A stretch of 47,963 bases of DNA from Paulinella micropora (Eukaryota; Cercozoa; Imbricatea; Euglyphida): the NCBI GenBank assembly GCA_009731375.1, contig BJOX01000020.1:134535-182497 (forward strand), written 5' to 3'. The notes below the pieces were generated by a model. That model searched no databases, was not told where the DNA came from, and saw only the letters and a program-made list of their open reading frames with translations. A program made the position numbers and the translations under genes. Shown here one piece after another: positions 1-10,407 of the stretch (position 1 is its first letter; the number at the start of each line of letters is the position of its first letter).

Positions 1-47
1 TAAGGTAGGGGGTCCTAAGGTAGGGGGTCCTAAGGTAGGGGGTCCTT
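1..47. repeat. Intronic 17-bp minisatellite, left array
   Basis: About three tandem copies of TAAGGTAGGGGGTCC, a shortened form of the 17-mer TAAGGTAGGGGGTGTCC that recurs at 10.2-10.4, 10.8-10.9 and 11.8 kb. It sits directly downstream (minus strand) of a GTAAGG splice donor at 49-44, so it occupies the start of a host intron. Read on the minus strand, each unit is pyrimidine-rich and ends in CTACCTTAG. Confidence 0.85.
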
Positions 48-49
48 AC

Positions 50-529
50 CGAAACGAGTACGTATCCCTCGCTGGACAAGTGCTCTAGCACCACGCCTTC
101 CACTGCTACCTTCTCTTCGATCGTGATTGCGTAAGATGCACCCGTCACACTAGGATTGCGCCCTTCGGCCGTGGATTCCTTGGAACGGGCCGGGCGCTGC
201 CTAGCTTGGACTGGGCCGGGCGTTGCTGGCGGAGGAACAGAAACGAACGCGCGAAACGGATACTGCTTCGTAGTGACCTCCTCGGGCTTCGTGGTGACCT
301 CCTCTTCTTGGGTGCCGCCCGCATCCATCTCAGCCGGTGAACTATCGCCTCCTTCCGACTCTACCTCCTCTACCTCTTCTTCTACCTCCATGCCTCCCGC
401 CTCTGTGTTCTGTGATGGTTGCACTTGCTGCTGCGGATCCTCCTGCAACGCTGGTACTGATTCGTCCTGGAGTAGATTTTCTAGGGCATCCCTGACACTG
501 TCTAGTAAACCCTGCAGAGTCACCTGATC
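50..529 (-). CDS. Host gene exon, downstream half of the gene split by the DNA transposon
   Basis: The minus strand is open from the transposon junction (GATC, 529-526) to a consensus donor at 49 (G|GTAAGG). The product is acidic and Glu/Gln/Pro-rich, with a DSVRDALENLLQDE helix near the start and a repeated EEVTTKPEEVTTK segment. It has no domain I recognise. It joins in frame, across one copy of GATC, with the exon that ends at 8821, so both are halves of one ancestral exon. Function is unknown. Confidence that it is coding rests on the long open frame, the clean donor and the frame match across the insertion. Confidence 0.65.
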
Positions 530-552
530 CGGTTCAAGATAAGAGGGGCCGC
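530..552 (+). repeat. Left terminal inverted repeat of the DNA transposon
   Basis: 23 bp beginning CGGTTCAAGATAAGAGG and ending GCCGC, identical to the reverse complement of 8798-8820. It is flanked outside by GATC (526-529). Confidence 0.9.
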
Positions 553-852
553 CCAGTCGTACGGTCGTACGGTTAGCTAAGATTGCTCACTTATTGCCAG
601 ACTGTTATTAATGCTACAAAAAGTTAAATTAAGCATGAATAATGAGTTTTTATTAACTTCTCAATAGAAAATCAGCATTTTCGTCCAGCAAAACATAGTC
701 TTGAGACATAGCAATACAACAGCCGGTACCCGCCGCGCTATCGCTAACCCAACGCACCCAAGTCAAAGCAGTGTTCATTTAGCTGTCCCAATGCTAATAA
801 TAACATTCGAATTGATGGAAAATCAGGAAAAATACATATTAGTATTATTTTC
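553..852. other. Left subterminal non-coding zone of the DNA transposon
   Basis: AT-rich, with TAATGAGTTTTTA at about 640-652 resembling sequence at the right end (8721-8733). No gene is visible. It follows the stop of the Cys-rich gene and probably holds its 3' end and transposase-binding sites (inference). Confidence 0.4.
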
Positions 853-1778
853 CTAATATTTGAAGTCTCCGGTGGCACTTGGAGCCACCGGTGACCGATC
901 GCCCGCCAGCCCCAACGCAAACGCCCTAGTCCCTGCCGTTCGCCAAAAAATTGATGAAAGATGTGCTTTGCTGCTGCATGTGAGCGAGATAAGAGCTCGC
1001 TTGCTGTGTAGAATGTGCGAGGAAGGCCGAGAGCCCCCCTTCTCCGCAGCCGCGGTGACTTGGCTGCCAAATCGCGTGCTGGCCGCCATACCCGGGGGAA
1101 GGAGGAGGGCCTGCACCACCGCACCGCCGTCGTAAGCACCTCGGTTGTTGTTCCGGGGTGGGCTGAAGAAGCTTGTGCCATCATTTCCGATCTGCTCCGG
1201 CACGCAGCGGGGGCAACGGCAGCCCTTACCGTGCGGATCGCAAGTTTCGCACTTACAGCCGGCGCCGTGCTTCAACACCGGTTCTGGCTGGCACTTTGGG
1301 CACTTGCAGCCCGGGCCACATCTCGGCTCCTCATTTGGCGGCAGGCGGGGCTGTTCCCAAGGTTGCTTATGCTTTTTCTTGTGCTTTCGGGTCGGCTTTG
1401 GGCTCGGAGTGGGAGATGGGGAATCGGATTCGTCGGAGTCCTCCTCTTCGCTCACCTCCGGGCTGGAGCTCCCGTCTACAAGGCACAAAGCACAACGCAT
1501 TACGAGCAACACATCAAGCGCGATTACCTTTTGCTCTGCGCTCTTGTTTGCAAAAAGGGCACATGCAGGTTTTCTTGTTGTGATGCGCATTGCCGCCGGG
1601 CCCCTTGCCGCCTTCGCCTGCCTTCTTCTTCGCTCCTTTCTTCTTGCCAGGTTTTCCCTGCGAACACAACATACAAAATGTTTGTTACTGCCTGAAAGTC
1701 AAAACACTTATCGGGGTAGTATGCTTCGGTGGTGCCACTGGTACTACTACTGCAGGCGACTTCGACTTCGGTGGCCAT
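853..1778 (-). CDS. Cys-rich CxCxxC-repeat protein of the DNA transposon (3 exons)
   Basis: I model three minus-strand exons: 1778-1689, 1657-1528 and 1475-853. All junctions are GT-AG and in phase. The first exon starts at ATG 1778. Exon 2 encodes a Lys/Gly-rich stretch and then TCMCPFC. Exon 3 has an acidic Ser/Glu segment, a basic KHKKKHK segment, and three metal-binding-like motifs, CGPGCKCPKC, GCKCETC and GCRCPRC. The spacing recalls Cys-rich DNA- or metal-binding modules. Function is unknown; chromatin or DNA binding is a guess. An alternative is that these exons are spliced to the upstream SET gene: its possible donor at GCG|GTCTTG (about 1866) is in phase with the acceptor before 1657, giving one SET plus Cys-rich protein. 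Confidence 0.6.
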
Positions 1779-4700
1779 ATGAGGTTGCCGTCCTACTCAC
1801 AGCACTGTAGGTGTGGCAACCAAAGCAAAAAAATAAAAACAAGACCGCGTCTGCAGCCACAGGCATGGTGATGGGCAGCAATCCCTTGCAGTGCCTCTTG
1901 CAGTGGTAGGAGTCCACCAGCCCGTCATAAGCAAAATGAAAAAAACCACCATAAACAAGGTTGTCAATCATCTTGATCAAGGGAAACGCATTTCCCTTGC
2001 TCTGGCGAAAAATCCAAGTACAGTTGGCGCCAGAGCCCTCCGATGCATGGTTTATCAGCGCCCCCGCTTGCGACGGCGGTCTCTTCCCGTTGAGCAGTTC
2101 TTCGCGGTACATCTCCGTACAACACCAGACCTTCTGCCCAATCTGCATCGAATACTGACCTGGATTTGCCAAAGCATTCTTGTACCCCGCCGGATCGCGC
2201 TTTGCATCGTAGCAGTCTCCGACATACTCGAGGCGCAGCATTTTGCCCAACCCAGTCATTTCGTCGCCCTCCCGTAGCCCGATTTCACCGAATACGCCGC
2301 CGTTGATTGGGTAAAGCTGTACACCAACGCCATCTAACTTCGCGCCTGTCTGATCCACGAAGGAAGCCATAGGCACAATGCGTACTTTCCGCAATGTCGC
2401 TGTGCGCGCGGACTTCCGGTTCGCAAGGCCGCTAATACATCCACAGAAGGATCACAGCAGAGCAAACGATATGATGGCTTACCTGGGACTGGTCGCGGCT
2501 GAATCAGGGGAGATAATCTTTCGATTGCCATTTGGCGCTGACGTACGCGTGCGGGAAGTTGGACTACCTCCGCCCCGCAAATCAGGCGAAAGGGCAGGCG
2601 ACGACTCAACCAGCAACCCGGCAGTCACTTTACGGTAAGGTTCAATGGCAAGAAGCAACGAATCGCTGGGCCAACGACCGTTGGCAGCGTGAATGTGTGG
2701 CTCCACAAGGGGATAGATGTACTTTTCGATCAGGCAGCTGGAGGGGCGCCCAGGATGTTCATCCCACTCTTTGACTCGATTGGGTCAATATCCTCGTCGA
2801 CACAAAAGCGTAAATCAAAAACTCGTTCCCCCTTTTCATTCAATTCAGACGCCTCGATCGCAACTAATAGTGCGCGGCCTTCTTCAATAAAATTGTCAGC
2901 GTTAGCTGAGTCCGGCAGCAGATGACGGCCGGGTCTATGTAGTGCAATAAGAAATTATATTATAGTATTACCAGCGCGAAATTTTGCTTACCCGATCAGC
3001 ACAACCTGTTCGGAAGGCACCGACTTCGTCATGATCCAATCGAGCTGCTACAAAATAATGCCACAATACGACATAAACAGTGCTGCAAAACTAATAATAC
3101 GCCGAGGTTGAGCCCAAGGTTGCTCCAATACTGGCCCTCCAGGCAAGCAAACCATGCAGGGGTGTATGCAAGCGAGGTTCCCTCCTGCTGGGTCCTGCTG
3201 TACTTTAGCAAGGTTCTGAAAGCCACAAAAAGGAATTATAAGCAAGATGCACATTGCATCGAAACAAACAAAAAAAATAACCAGAACAAGAATTATTTTT
3301 TTGCTTGTTTCTTACCCATACGTCTTTGCTTCCCGATCCTCTTTGCTCATGTCGCTGGGGAATTTGTAATAATATTGCTTGGCTGATTTCAGTTTCCACT
3401 TCCTGTGAGCATTCTGCTTTCCCGCTGCCCCACTAGCCCACGGCCACTGGCAACTCGCGGCCAACGCCTGCGACTCATCGGCATTATTGCTGGCATCGCC
3501 TGCCTGCTGCCCCTTGCCCTCCCCACCGTCGCTGCCTCCACCCTTGTCGCTACCATTAGTTTTGCTACCTTTTGAAGCTGCAGTGGAGCTACTCCCCAGC
3601 CAACAAGCGAAGATAGAATTTGGAACTGGCACTTCATCGCCTTCTCTGTCACCTGCCTCGCTGGTGGTGAGATCAACTGCCTGGGGGAATACTTCATCTT
3701 CCCCCATGAGCCCTTGCTTCGCAGCAGAAGAAACTTCGCTCAAATGCTGCAGATTCCGGAGTATTTCCTCCCGGTTTCGCTTCGGTGGAGGGGGCAGGTC
3801 GTTCTCTTTGGGATCCGGCGTCACCCTACCAATACAAGCCATGCAGTACGCAAACACAAGCAATTATTGTGCATAGACCGTTCCTGCACAGGCGCCGGTT
3901 CTGGCTCCTTCGCTTCCTCCGCTGTGTCGACACTACATCAGCATAAAAGCAAAGGATGCTGTATTTATGACCCAAAAGACTGAAACGATTGGACCTAGCG
4001 CTGAACTTAAGTGCACGCTGTGGATGCTTGCTCGCCTTTTGCGCTTGCTTCTTGGCTGCTCCTTTTTTGCGACCGCGACCTTTGGGCGACCACTAGTATG
4101 ATTGCAGAGCATATTAAAAGAAGAAACAGCAGCACAGGGCGTTGTATGTGTGGTTATGTGTCTGTGTACCCCCCCCCCCCCCCCCCCCCCGCATTTTCGC
4201 ACCCCTGTCGGAATAAGTCATGGTTTGTAGGAACGAGAAGGAATTGGGAGCTTATATTTGCAGGGGAGCTAGGGCCAGGCATGATGTTGATGCTGATATA
4301 ATTGTTTTGGAATGCACGCAAATATTTATCTTAGGGGAGTTGTCCACACACCTACCACCCCCCCCCCGCATTTTCGCACCCCTGTCGGAATAAGTCATGG
4401 TTTGTAGGAACGAGAAGGAATTGGGAGCTTATATTTGCAGGGAAGCTAGGGCCAGGCATGATGTTGATGCTGATATAATTGCTTTGGAATGCACGCAAAT
4501 ATTTATCTTAGGGGAGTGTCATGTGTGTATGAGTGTGTGTGTGTGTGTATAGCTGTGTGTGCTGCATACGACGATAAATTGATGACAAAGGTGGAGAATG
4601 AAGAAGCAGATGAGAAGACGGAAGGGGAGAGAAGGAAGAGAAGAAGTAGGAGCAAGAGGAGCAAGAGGAGCAAAAAGGAGAGGGAGGACAGAACAGTAAT

Positions 4701-5155
4701 GCCAGGGACATGATCGTACAGCAGCCAACCTTTTGCTGTGCTTTCGACTTCTTGGAAGCAGGAGAACTGGCATCCTTTTCCGCCTTGCCTTTCGGCGTTG
4801 AGGCGGCTGGCTTCGCTGCCTCTTGGACAGAGACGGGTTGCTTACGTTTCATCCTTGGTTGGCGTTGCTCCGCCAGCTTCGGGTCAAAATACGGGGGCTC
4901 TTTCGCGAGCTCAAAAATTTTTGTACTGCCCTTGGGCACATAAGTGAAAACTCTGTTGGGTTCAACGTTCTCCCAAGCTGGCTTAGTGGGGTCAAAGTGG
5001 GGGAAATCATAATACAAAGCCGTAACCTCAGGAGGAGTGTCGCACTCGCTCAGATTTTCCCAGACCTTTTTCCCGTTCACTTGAACAAACACTTCTTGCT
5101 TCCAATCTGAGCGTTCCACTCGATAGGCGTTAATTGTCTTTACTTGAATTGTCAT
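1747..5155 (-). CDS. Multi-exon SET-domain-like protein with AT-hook, carried by the DNA transposon
   Basis: A chain of minus-strand exons: 5155-4730, about 4092-3990, 3932-3879, 3835-3316, 3215-3101, 3047-2992, 2934-2483 and 2431-1747. Most junctions are GT-AG and in phase. It starts at ATG 5155 (MTIQVKTINAYR). Exon 2 encodes an AT-hook-like PKGRGRKKG. The last exon looks like a SET domain: GGVFGEIGLREGD (N-SET), GALINHASEGSGANC (the NHS..NC pseudoknot motif) and FFHFAYDG near the cofactor/substrate Tyr region, then a short Cys pair YHCKRHC. SET proteins usually methylate lysines, so a chromatin-modifying cargo is inferred. A single-base frame break occurs near 2790 inside exon 7, either mutation or sequencing error. 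The boundary of exon 2 is uncertain. Confidence 0.6.
4191..4517. repeat. Tandem duplication of 150 bp, each copy led by poly(C)
   Basis: 4191-4340 and 4368-4517 are 150-bp direct copies beginning GCATTTTCGCACCCC, with only about two differences seen by eye. Each is preceded by a run of C, which is 20 bp or more at 4171-4190 and about 10 bp at 4358-4367. They lie in the large intron between exons 1 and 2 of the SET-like gene. The near identity suggests recent duplication. Confidence 0.9.
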
Positions 5156-5534
5156 GAGAAGCCCTTTTGCACGCAGGAGATGAGCTAGAAGCTTTGGTGG
5201 GAAAACCAAAGCAACGGATTGCCAGGCAAAGTCCACTGGATGCCAAAAAACTAGCCTAATGCCGATATTCCCTGCATGGCACGGCAAGGTTATTTTCTTT
5301 AAAAACGAACGCTTCTGCTTTGTTTTTGTCCAACGCGCTAGTATTCACACGCCCAAGCAGGTCTACACGTGTTATTTCATTACTCCTCCATCATTTCCAT
5401 ACGCGTTCGGCATGTGATTCATAGGGCTTTTTCAGTTTGGCTGGTTCAAATTTTGGATTGCTGCAACATCGCCTGGTATATGTCTGCTCCCTGTGTGTCG
5501 TCACTGCTTGTTTCTGTTGCACCAGACGTGTACC

Positions 5535-8147
5535 ATGTCGTTTCTGGCCAACGTAGCAAGTCTTCCAGAAGTAAGTAAGTCGGCATTGCTCTCAGCAGCA
5601 GACAGAAATCGCAGGCAGGCTAACACCACAGCAACTAGAGCGAAGCTTGAAGCAGGGGACATCTCCTGTGCGCAAAAGGTCTCACAGAAGGCCGATGCAT
5701 ATCTTCATATGCTTTAGTTCATCGAGCCTCCTCCTCAGAGGGCAGCGTGCGTAGTGAATCTAGTTCGCAAACAGGGCCGTATTCTCGACAGCGCCTCAAT
5801 CTCAGTACAGTGGATCCACAACACGCAAAGAGACTTCAAAAAAGCAGGAAATACCAGGAAATTGTGCGGTCTAGCTCATCGTTGTCACAGGAAGTGACGG
5901 ACGAACAGCTTCAACAATTGCTGATGTCCAAACAAGGACAAAAGAGGTTCCCCAAGACTGCAGCAATCTTCCAGCAAAACAAGGCTACTACGGCTGCGAA
6001 AGCCACGGTTGAAGCTATGCCCAAAAGGGTAGCTCACAAACAAGCTATAATTGGGAAGCTTCGTGGGCCAATGACTGCCAAGCAGTTTCACGATGCCTTC
6101 CCTTCCGTCAGCGATAGGTATGCTAGGAAAGCGGTAACTGCAGTTCGCGCCGCAGACGAGGCTCCGGCAGCAGGCATAAAACCAAAAAAGAAGGACATTT
6201 TCACGCAGCCAATGATGGACGGCGTTGAGCGTGAGAAGATCTCTCCTTTGGAAAGACGCATCACTGCATCTATTTTCAAGGAGAATTTGGGAGCTAAGTC
6301 GGGCTCGAATGCTGCCTTTTGGTTTGGGAAATTGGATTCCTTTCACAAGTGTTTCAGAACCACTGCCCATCCACTCATTTTTGAACAAATGGTCGGGGAA
6401 GCAGGGGGGATCGGGCAATTGGGCAGGGTGTACAAATTTGGGAAGTGCTTTGAGCAGAACGCTCAGGCACACATTTGCCGGGGAGGCTGTGTGGAGGAGG
6501 ACAGTGGTGAGGTTTGTCATCACAACTACGCACCCCGCAGCCGCGCAACCGTTGGCAACATTCTGAAGGAGGAGGACGTGCTGTTTCGGTGCATTACAAA
6601 GACGGTGCCTTGCAAATGGCACGATAACTACGAACGGTGGAAGGTTGGACTGACTCGTCTGGAAAGTGCGACCGGCAAAAGGAATCACGAAAAAATCCAA
6701 AGGCTCAGGGAGAAGCTGAGGAAGTGCGTGAAGCACGAGGCTCAGTACAATGTGCAGAGAAGGTTTATTTTGTATTTTCGTTGCTTGCGCCACCTTTGTT
6801 GCGCTGTAGATATGTCCAAATGAAAGTGGACGCGCTTGAAGCTGGTTCGGGTCAATGGGTAATATACCAAAATTATATTTCTTGGTATTCGGAAAGCGGT
6901 GAGAAGATGAACGACCTGTTGTTCACCCGGGTCACCAGCCGAGCGGACGGGCAGCTCCAATACGAGTATATTCACAACATCATGAGGGTTGAGCACTCAG
7001 GTGCTACCACCAGATACATCTGGGATTACCACATGAAGAACAAGGAGCAAGGGGGCAGCGGTGAGATTAGGTCGCTCCCAGGCCCCGGGCTGCGCACTGG
7101 CGATGGAGGCGGTGATTTCCACAACAGGGAGTGCATTTTCGCGGAAAGCCGGTAGTTTGGTTTGCAATTGTCCACTAGTAATGCACCGAAGCAGCACTGA
7201 GCTATATATGTATATAGGTACTTTGAGTTGTACCAAGTGGAGATGAGCGTAGGTATGCTGTGCGGCGGCCACGCTTGGAACTTTTGCGACGGCGATGAAG
7301 GTATTCATACCAGTGTTTTCACTCGCGACCAGGTTGCGCAGAATCCCTGGCGTTGCGTACGGCGCTTTGCATAGCGAGGTTGAGTTCGCGGATCGCATAG
7401 TGCTTGATTTGCGGCAAGATAAGGCGGCAGGCGGGGCCAGGTGCGAGAAGTGCACCCAAGCTTTCAAAAAGCCGACGTTTGCCCACCCCAAAGGGGAGGA
7501 GTGTCCGTCCGGCGTTGGCGGTTCACGTAAAGTCAGGCCTTACCGACGGCATGGACTACGCAAGAGAAGCAACAGTACTTCAACTCGCTGGCCGCTCGCC
7601 GATCCAAAGCGAAAGCTAAGGCAAAAGGAAGGTTCTCCACTATGCTGAAGCGCGACTGCATCACACTTCTGGAAGGGCTAGGCCTACCCACAGAGGGTGT
7701 GGTGGCCGAGCTTCAGCAGAGGCTGGAGGAGGCTCTTGGTAACCAAGCGGAGCCAGGAAAGGCGCAGAAGAAGGCGCTAAAAAGGGATCTAAGAAAGGCG
7801 CTAAAAAGGGTGCGAGGAAACAACAGCAGCGGGTTGAGGAGAAAGCAGCGCGTGGCAACAAGAAGGCGGCCAGAGCGACTGCGAGGGCTGCTGCACCACC
7901 AGGTAAGCGAAGGCGCAAGGCGGCCCGGCGGGTGGACTACGGGGAATCAGATGCAGAAGAAGCAGATGAGGAATGGCAAGAGGAGGAGGAAGCCGGGAAA
8001 GAGTCGGAAGATGAAGCAGTTGCCTGGGTTTGCGACGTCTGCAATCATCCGAACTATGGCCCGCTCCCAGGCAGCGTGGACTTCGAAGGCTGCGAGCTAT
8101 GTGAGGCGGGGCTCTCGGAGACCTCGGAGGTGGAGGAAGACGATTAA
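5535..8147 (+). CDS. Putative transposase of the DNA transposon (multi-exon)
   Basis: The start at ATG 5535 gives a 12-codon exon (5535-5570) ending in GTAAGTAAG. Exon 2 (5741-6762) is a long open frame, and exon 3 starts at 6810 in phase. Exon 2 has a His/Cys-rich zone (ICRGGC, EVCHHNYAP, CKWHDNY). Exon 3 has VIYQNYISWYSE, MNDLLFTRV and YIWDYHMKNK, which recall the RNase-H-fold core of some eukaryotic DDE transposases, with Asn where a first Asp would be expected. Exons beyond 7060 are not resolved. Near the end are a SAP-like segment (7642-7735, LKRDCITLLEGLGLPTEG), a Lys/Arg/Ala-rich linker and a C-terminal CxxC...CxxC zinc motif (VCDVCNHP...CELCEAG) with an acidic tail. Its role as the mobilising enzyme is inferred from position inside the inverted repeats. 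Confidence 0.5.
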
Positions 8148-8797
8148 AGCAGGCGTTCGGTAGCTTCTTGCAATGTTCCCCTGAAATGCAACCCCAGCAT
8201 CTGATCTGTGTGACCGTACTCAGGTCATGTGCTGGGATCGCGGCAATAATTTCTGAAATGCCGCGTAATAACCCACCGTGGCTGGCAAGTGCCACCAGCA
8301 GCTGGGAATATCAGGAATTTGTTTTTTTTTTTCATGATTTTAGTTGTTTTGCTCTGTTTGCAGCGTGGCAATCGTTTGTTTATGATTAGGTGCTAGCACT
8401 TGAATAATATTGCTTGGCTGTTTTCGTGACCCAGCGCTAGCGCTCAATGCGCTGCTGTAGAGTGCTGTGCAGTGGCTGGCAAGTGTCACCAGCGACAGAA
8501 ATTTGCAGAAATAGATAAAATAAATACATTTATGAGTTTTTGATTGATTTCCGACGTTTGGACTTGCACAAACATGCTCATAATGCGTGGCTCTCCATGA
8601 GTTTGCTGATAGTGGTGCTGTTTCGCCTGCAATCTTTCATAGTAGTCTTAAGTCATATGCAATCACCTTTCAAGGTTTTTTTCACTTTTTTTTGCAATAA
8701 ATTAATGTTTTTATTAATGATAATGAGTTTTTAGCGATAATTGTGCAATTTTAATAATTTGTGCAAAAATTCATTTTCCGTACGACCGGACCTTGGA
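8148..8797. other. Right subterminal non-coding zone of the DNA transposon
   Basis: No gene is visible. It contains a repeated segment around GTGGCTGGCAAGTGYCACCAGC (8278-8300 and 8471-8493) and AT-rich sequence with two ATGAGTTTTT motifs (8531 and 8723). These may be transposase-binding repeats or the transposase 3' UTR. Confidence 0.4.
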
Positions 8798-8820
8798 GCG
8801 GCCCCTCTTATCTTGAACCG
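8798..8820 (-). repeat. Right terminal inverted repeat of the DNA transposon
   Basis: Exact inverted copy of 530-552, followed by GATC (8821-8824). Further in, the segment GTCGTACGG is shared in inverted form with the left end. The subterminal zones at about 641-652, 8531-8540 and 8721-8733 share ATGAGTTTTT in direct orientation. Confidence 0.9.
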
Positions 8821-10207
8821 GATCCTCTTTCTTTGTGTACCTTAGTCGCAGTTGCTTATATTTGTCTTTAAAGCCCATGTACCTCCACAAGCGCCCATAC
8901 ATTCTGACCCAGGCCTGGGCATTTTTACATCCTTCCTGCTCACAGAACTCGACGAACGCCTTGCTGTTGGCAAGTTGGCAGGCTTTTTTTGCCTCATTAT
9001 ACAGATCCGTTCCGTGGGGAAAGGGCACTGTTAGGTATTCTATTATTTCGTTATGCCTGGGAGACGATGGAGAAGGAGGAGGTGAAGAAGAAGAAGAAGA
9101 AGAAGAAGAAGAAGAAGAAGAAGAAGAAGAAGAAGCTTTCAACTTCTCTTTCTCGTTCTCTGCTTTCATCTCAGGGGTAAGAGGGTTGCTACTGTTGATG
9201 AATGCCCTCATATCGTCCGTAACAACAGAGGAAGCAGCAACAGAAGGAGGAGGAGGAGGAGGAGAAGAAGAAGAAGAAGAAGAAGAAGAAGAAGAAGAAG
9301 AAGAAGAAGAAGGAGAAGAAGAAGAAGAAGAAGAAGCAGAAGAAGAAGCAGAAGAAAGAGACAGCAAAAGAGCCGTAGCTTCTCTCTCTGCCGTAGCTTC
9401 TGTGTCTTTTTTCACATCTTCTACCCACTGTGGAGGGGGGGGGNNNNNNNNNNTTGCGCGTTCGAATAGCCGGGACTAGCAATCTTACCACTGCTAGGGG
9501 AGGGGGAATCGGGATTTTTGTTAGGGGTGGATGCCGTTGCAGCCAACGCAGACAAGGGAGAAGAAGAAGAAGAAGAAGAAGAAGAAGAAGAAGAAGAAGA
9601 AGAAGGAGAAGAAGAAGGAGAAGAAGAAGAAGGAGAAGGACCAGAAGGGGGGGTACAAGGAGAAGGGGGGTTAGAAGGCTCCTCCTCCTCCTCCTGCTTC
9701 TTCTTCTTCTTCTTCTTCTTCTTCTTCTTCTTCTTCTTCTTCTTCTCTTCTCCTTCTTCTCCTTCTTCTCCTTCTTCTCCTTCTTATTCTTCTTCTTCTT
9801 CTTCTTGTTCTTCTTCTTCTTCTCCATTTGGTCGGAATCGGAACCCCCGTCGACCTCATCGTCCTTCCCTTTCTTCTTTCCTTCTTTGGCTATAACCTCG
9901 TCTTTGCAAGTAGACTCGTCATCCTCTTCTTCATTCTTGGTCTTGCCCTGCTTCTTCTTTCCTTTTTGCCAAAAACTCCTCTTCGGAAGTAGACTCGTCA
10001 TTCTCTTCTTCATTCTTGGTCTTGCCCTGCTTCCTCTTTCCTTTCTTCTCCTTCTTTCCTTTTGTGACCATCTCCTCATCGTCATCACTCTTTGTACCTG
10101 CCTCAGTACCGCTTGCGTACTTGGTTCAATGTTTGGGGCCTCGTCTTCCTTTGTCTCGCTGGGCTTTGGAGTCTTGGTTGTTGAGCCTATCAGTCTTTTG
10201 TTTTCTG
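8821..10207 (-). CDS. Host low-complexity protein gene, upstream half (interrupted)
   Basis: The minus strand begins after an acceptor (CTCTGTGTCTCAG, about 10208) and runs to the transposon junction. It encodes Lys/Glu-rich sequence (KGKKEKKGKRKQGKTKNEEE), poly-Lys/Arg, long Ser runs and Pro runs. It then enters a complex region of about 75 residues, starting HNEIIEYLTVPFPHGTDLYNEAKK and containing EFCEQEGCKNAQAWVRMYGRLW. Frame changes occur near 10115 and between two 56-bp repeat copies that begin at 9910 and 9989 (79-bp spacing), and a 10-N gap lies at 9444-9453. It may be a pseudogene or contain sequencing indels. It continues in frame at 529-50 beyond the transposon. Function unknown. 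Confidence 0.5.
9083..9135. repeat. (GAA)n triplet repeat in coding exon
   Basis: Perfect GAA/AAG run; on the minus strand it encodes poly-Ser (TCT/TTC frame). Confidence 0.95.
9248..9357. repeat. (GGA)n/(GAA)n triplet repeat in coding exon
   Basis: Long GGA then GAA run; the minus strand reads poly-Pro then poly-Ser. Confidence 0.95.
9444..9453. other. Assembly gap (10 N)
   Basis: Ten N directly after a run of G. The fixed size suggests an estimated gap. Confidence 1.
9557..9835. repeat. Opposed (GAA)n and (CTT)n triplet repeats
   Basis: A GAA-rich run (9557-9640) is followed by a CTT-rich run (9680-9830). The two are imperfect inverted copies and could fold into a long hairpin. The minus strand reads poly-Ser and poly-Lys/Glu/Arg in this stretch. 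Confidence 0.9.
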
Positions 10208-10233
10208 AGACACAGAGAGAGAGAGAGAGAAAG

Positions 10234-10407
10234 ATAGGGTCTCTAAGGTAGGGGGTGTCCTAAGGTAGGGAATGTCTAAGGTAGGGGGTGTCCTAGATAA
10301 TTACACAGAGAGAGAGAGAGAGAGACACACAGAGAGAAAGTAGTTTGGGATGCTCTGGCGGTAAGGTAGGGGGTGTCTAAGGTAGGGGGTGTCTAAGGTA
10401 GGGGGTG
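10234..10407. repeat. 17-bp minisatellite with GA tracts, intronic
   Basis: Six or seven copies of TAAGGTAGGGGGTGTCC, with variants, are mixed with (GA)n tracts, up to the gap at 10408. On the minus strand the (CT)n plus TGTGTCTCAG forms the polypyrimidine tract and acceptor of the exon starting at 10207. Confidence 0.9.

Larger units (their letters stand above)
530..8820. mobile_element. 8.3-kb cut-and-paste DNA transposon (Sola2-like?) with SET-gene cargo
   Basis: The ends are 23-bp perfect inverted repeats (530-552 and 8798-8820), beginning CGGTTCAAGATAAGAGG, and a looser match around GTCGTACGG lies further in. Both ends abut GATC (526-529 and 8821-8824), read as a 4-bp target duplication. 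It interrupts a host reading frame that resumes exactly after one GATC. The element holds a plus-strand putative transposase and two minus-strand genes. A 4-bp GRHC duplication is what has been described for Sola2 elements and GATC fits, but I assign the superfamily only tentatively because the catalytic core is not clearly recognisable. Confidence 0.85.

Noticed and set aside
1-47. Telomere-like repeat (TAAGGTAGGGGG)
   Set aside because: The same unit is interstitial at several places inside introns and always in one orientation; it does not match known telomere repeats.
9189-10088. Basic/leucine-rich frames across the GAA/CTT runs (poly-Arg, poly-Leu, poly-Phe)
   Set aside because: Triplet repeats leave all frames open; only the minus-strand Ser/Lys/Glu frame connects to complex sequence and splice sites.
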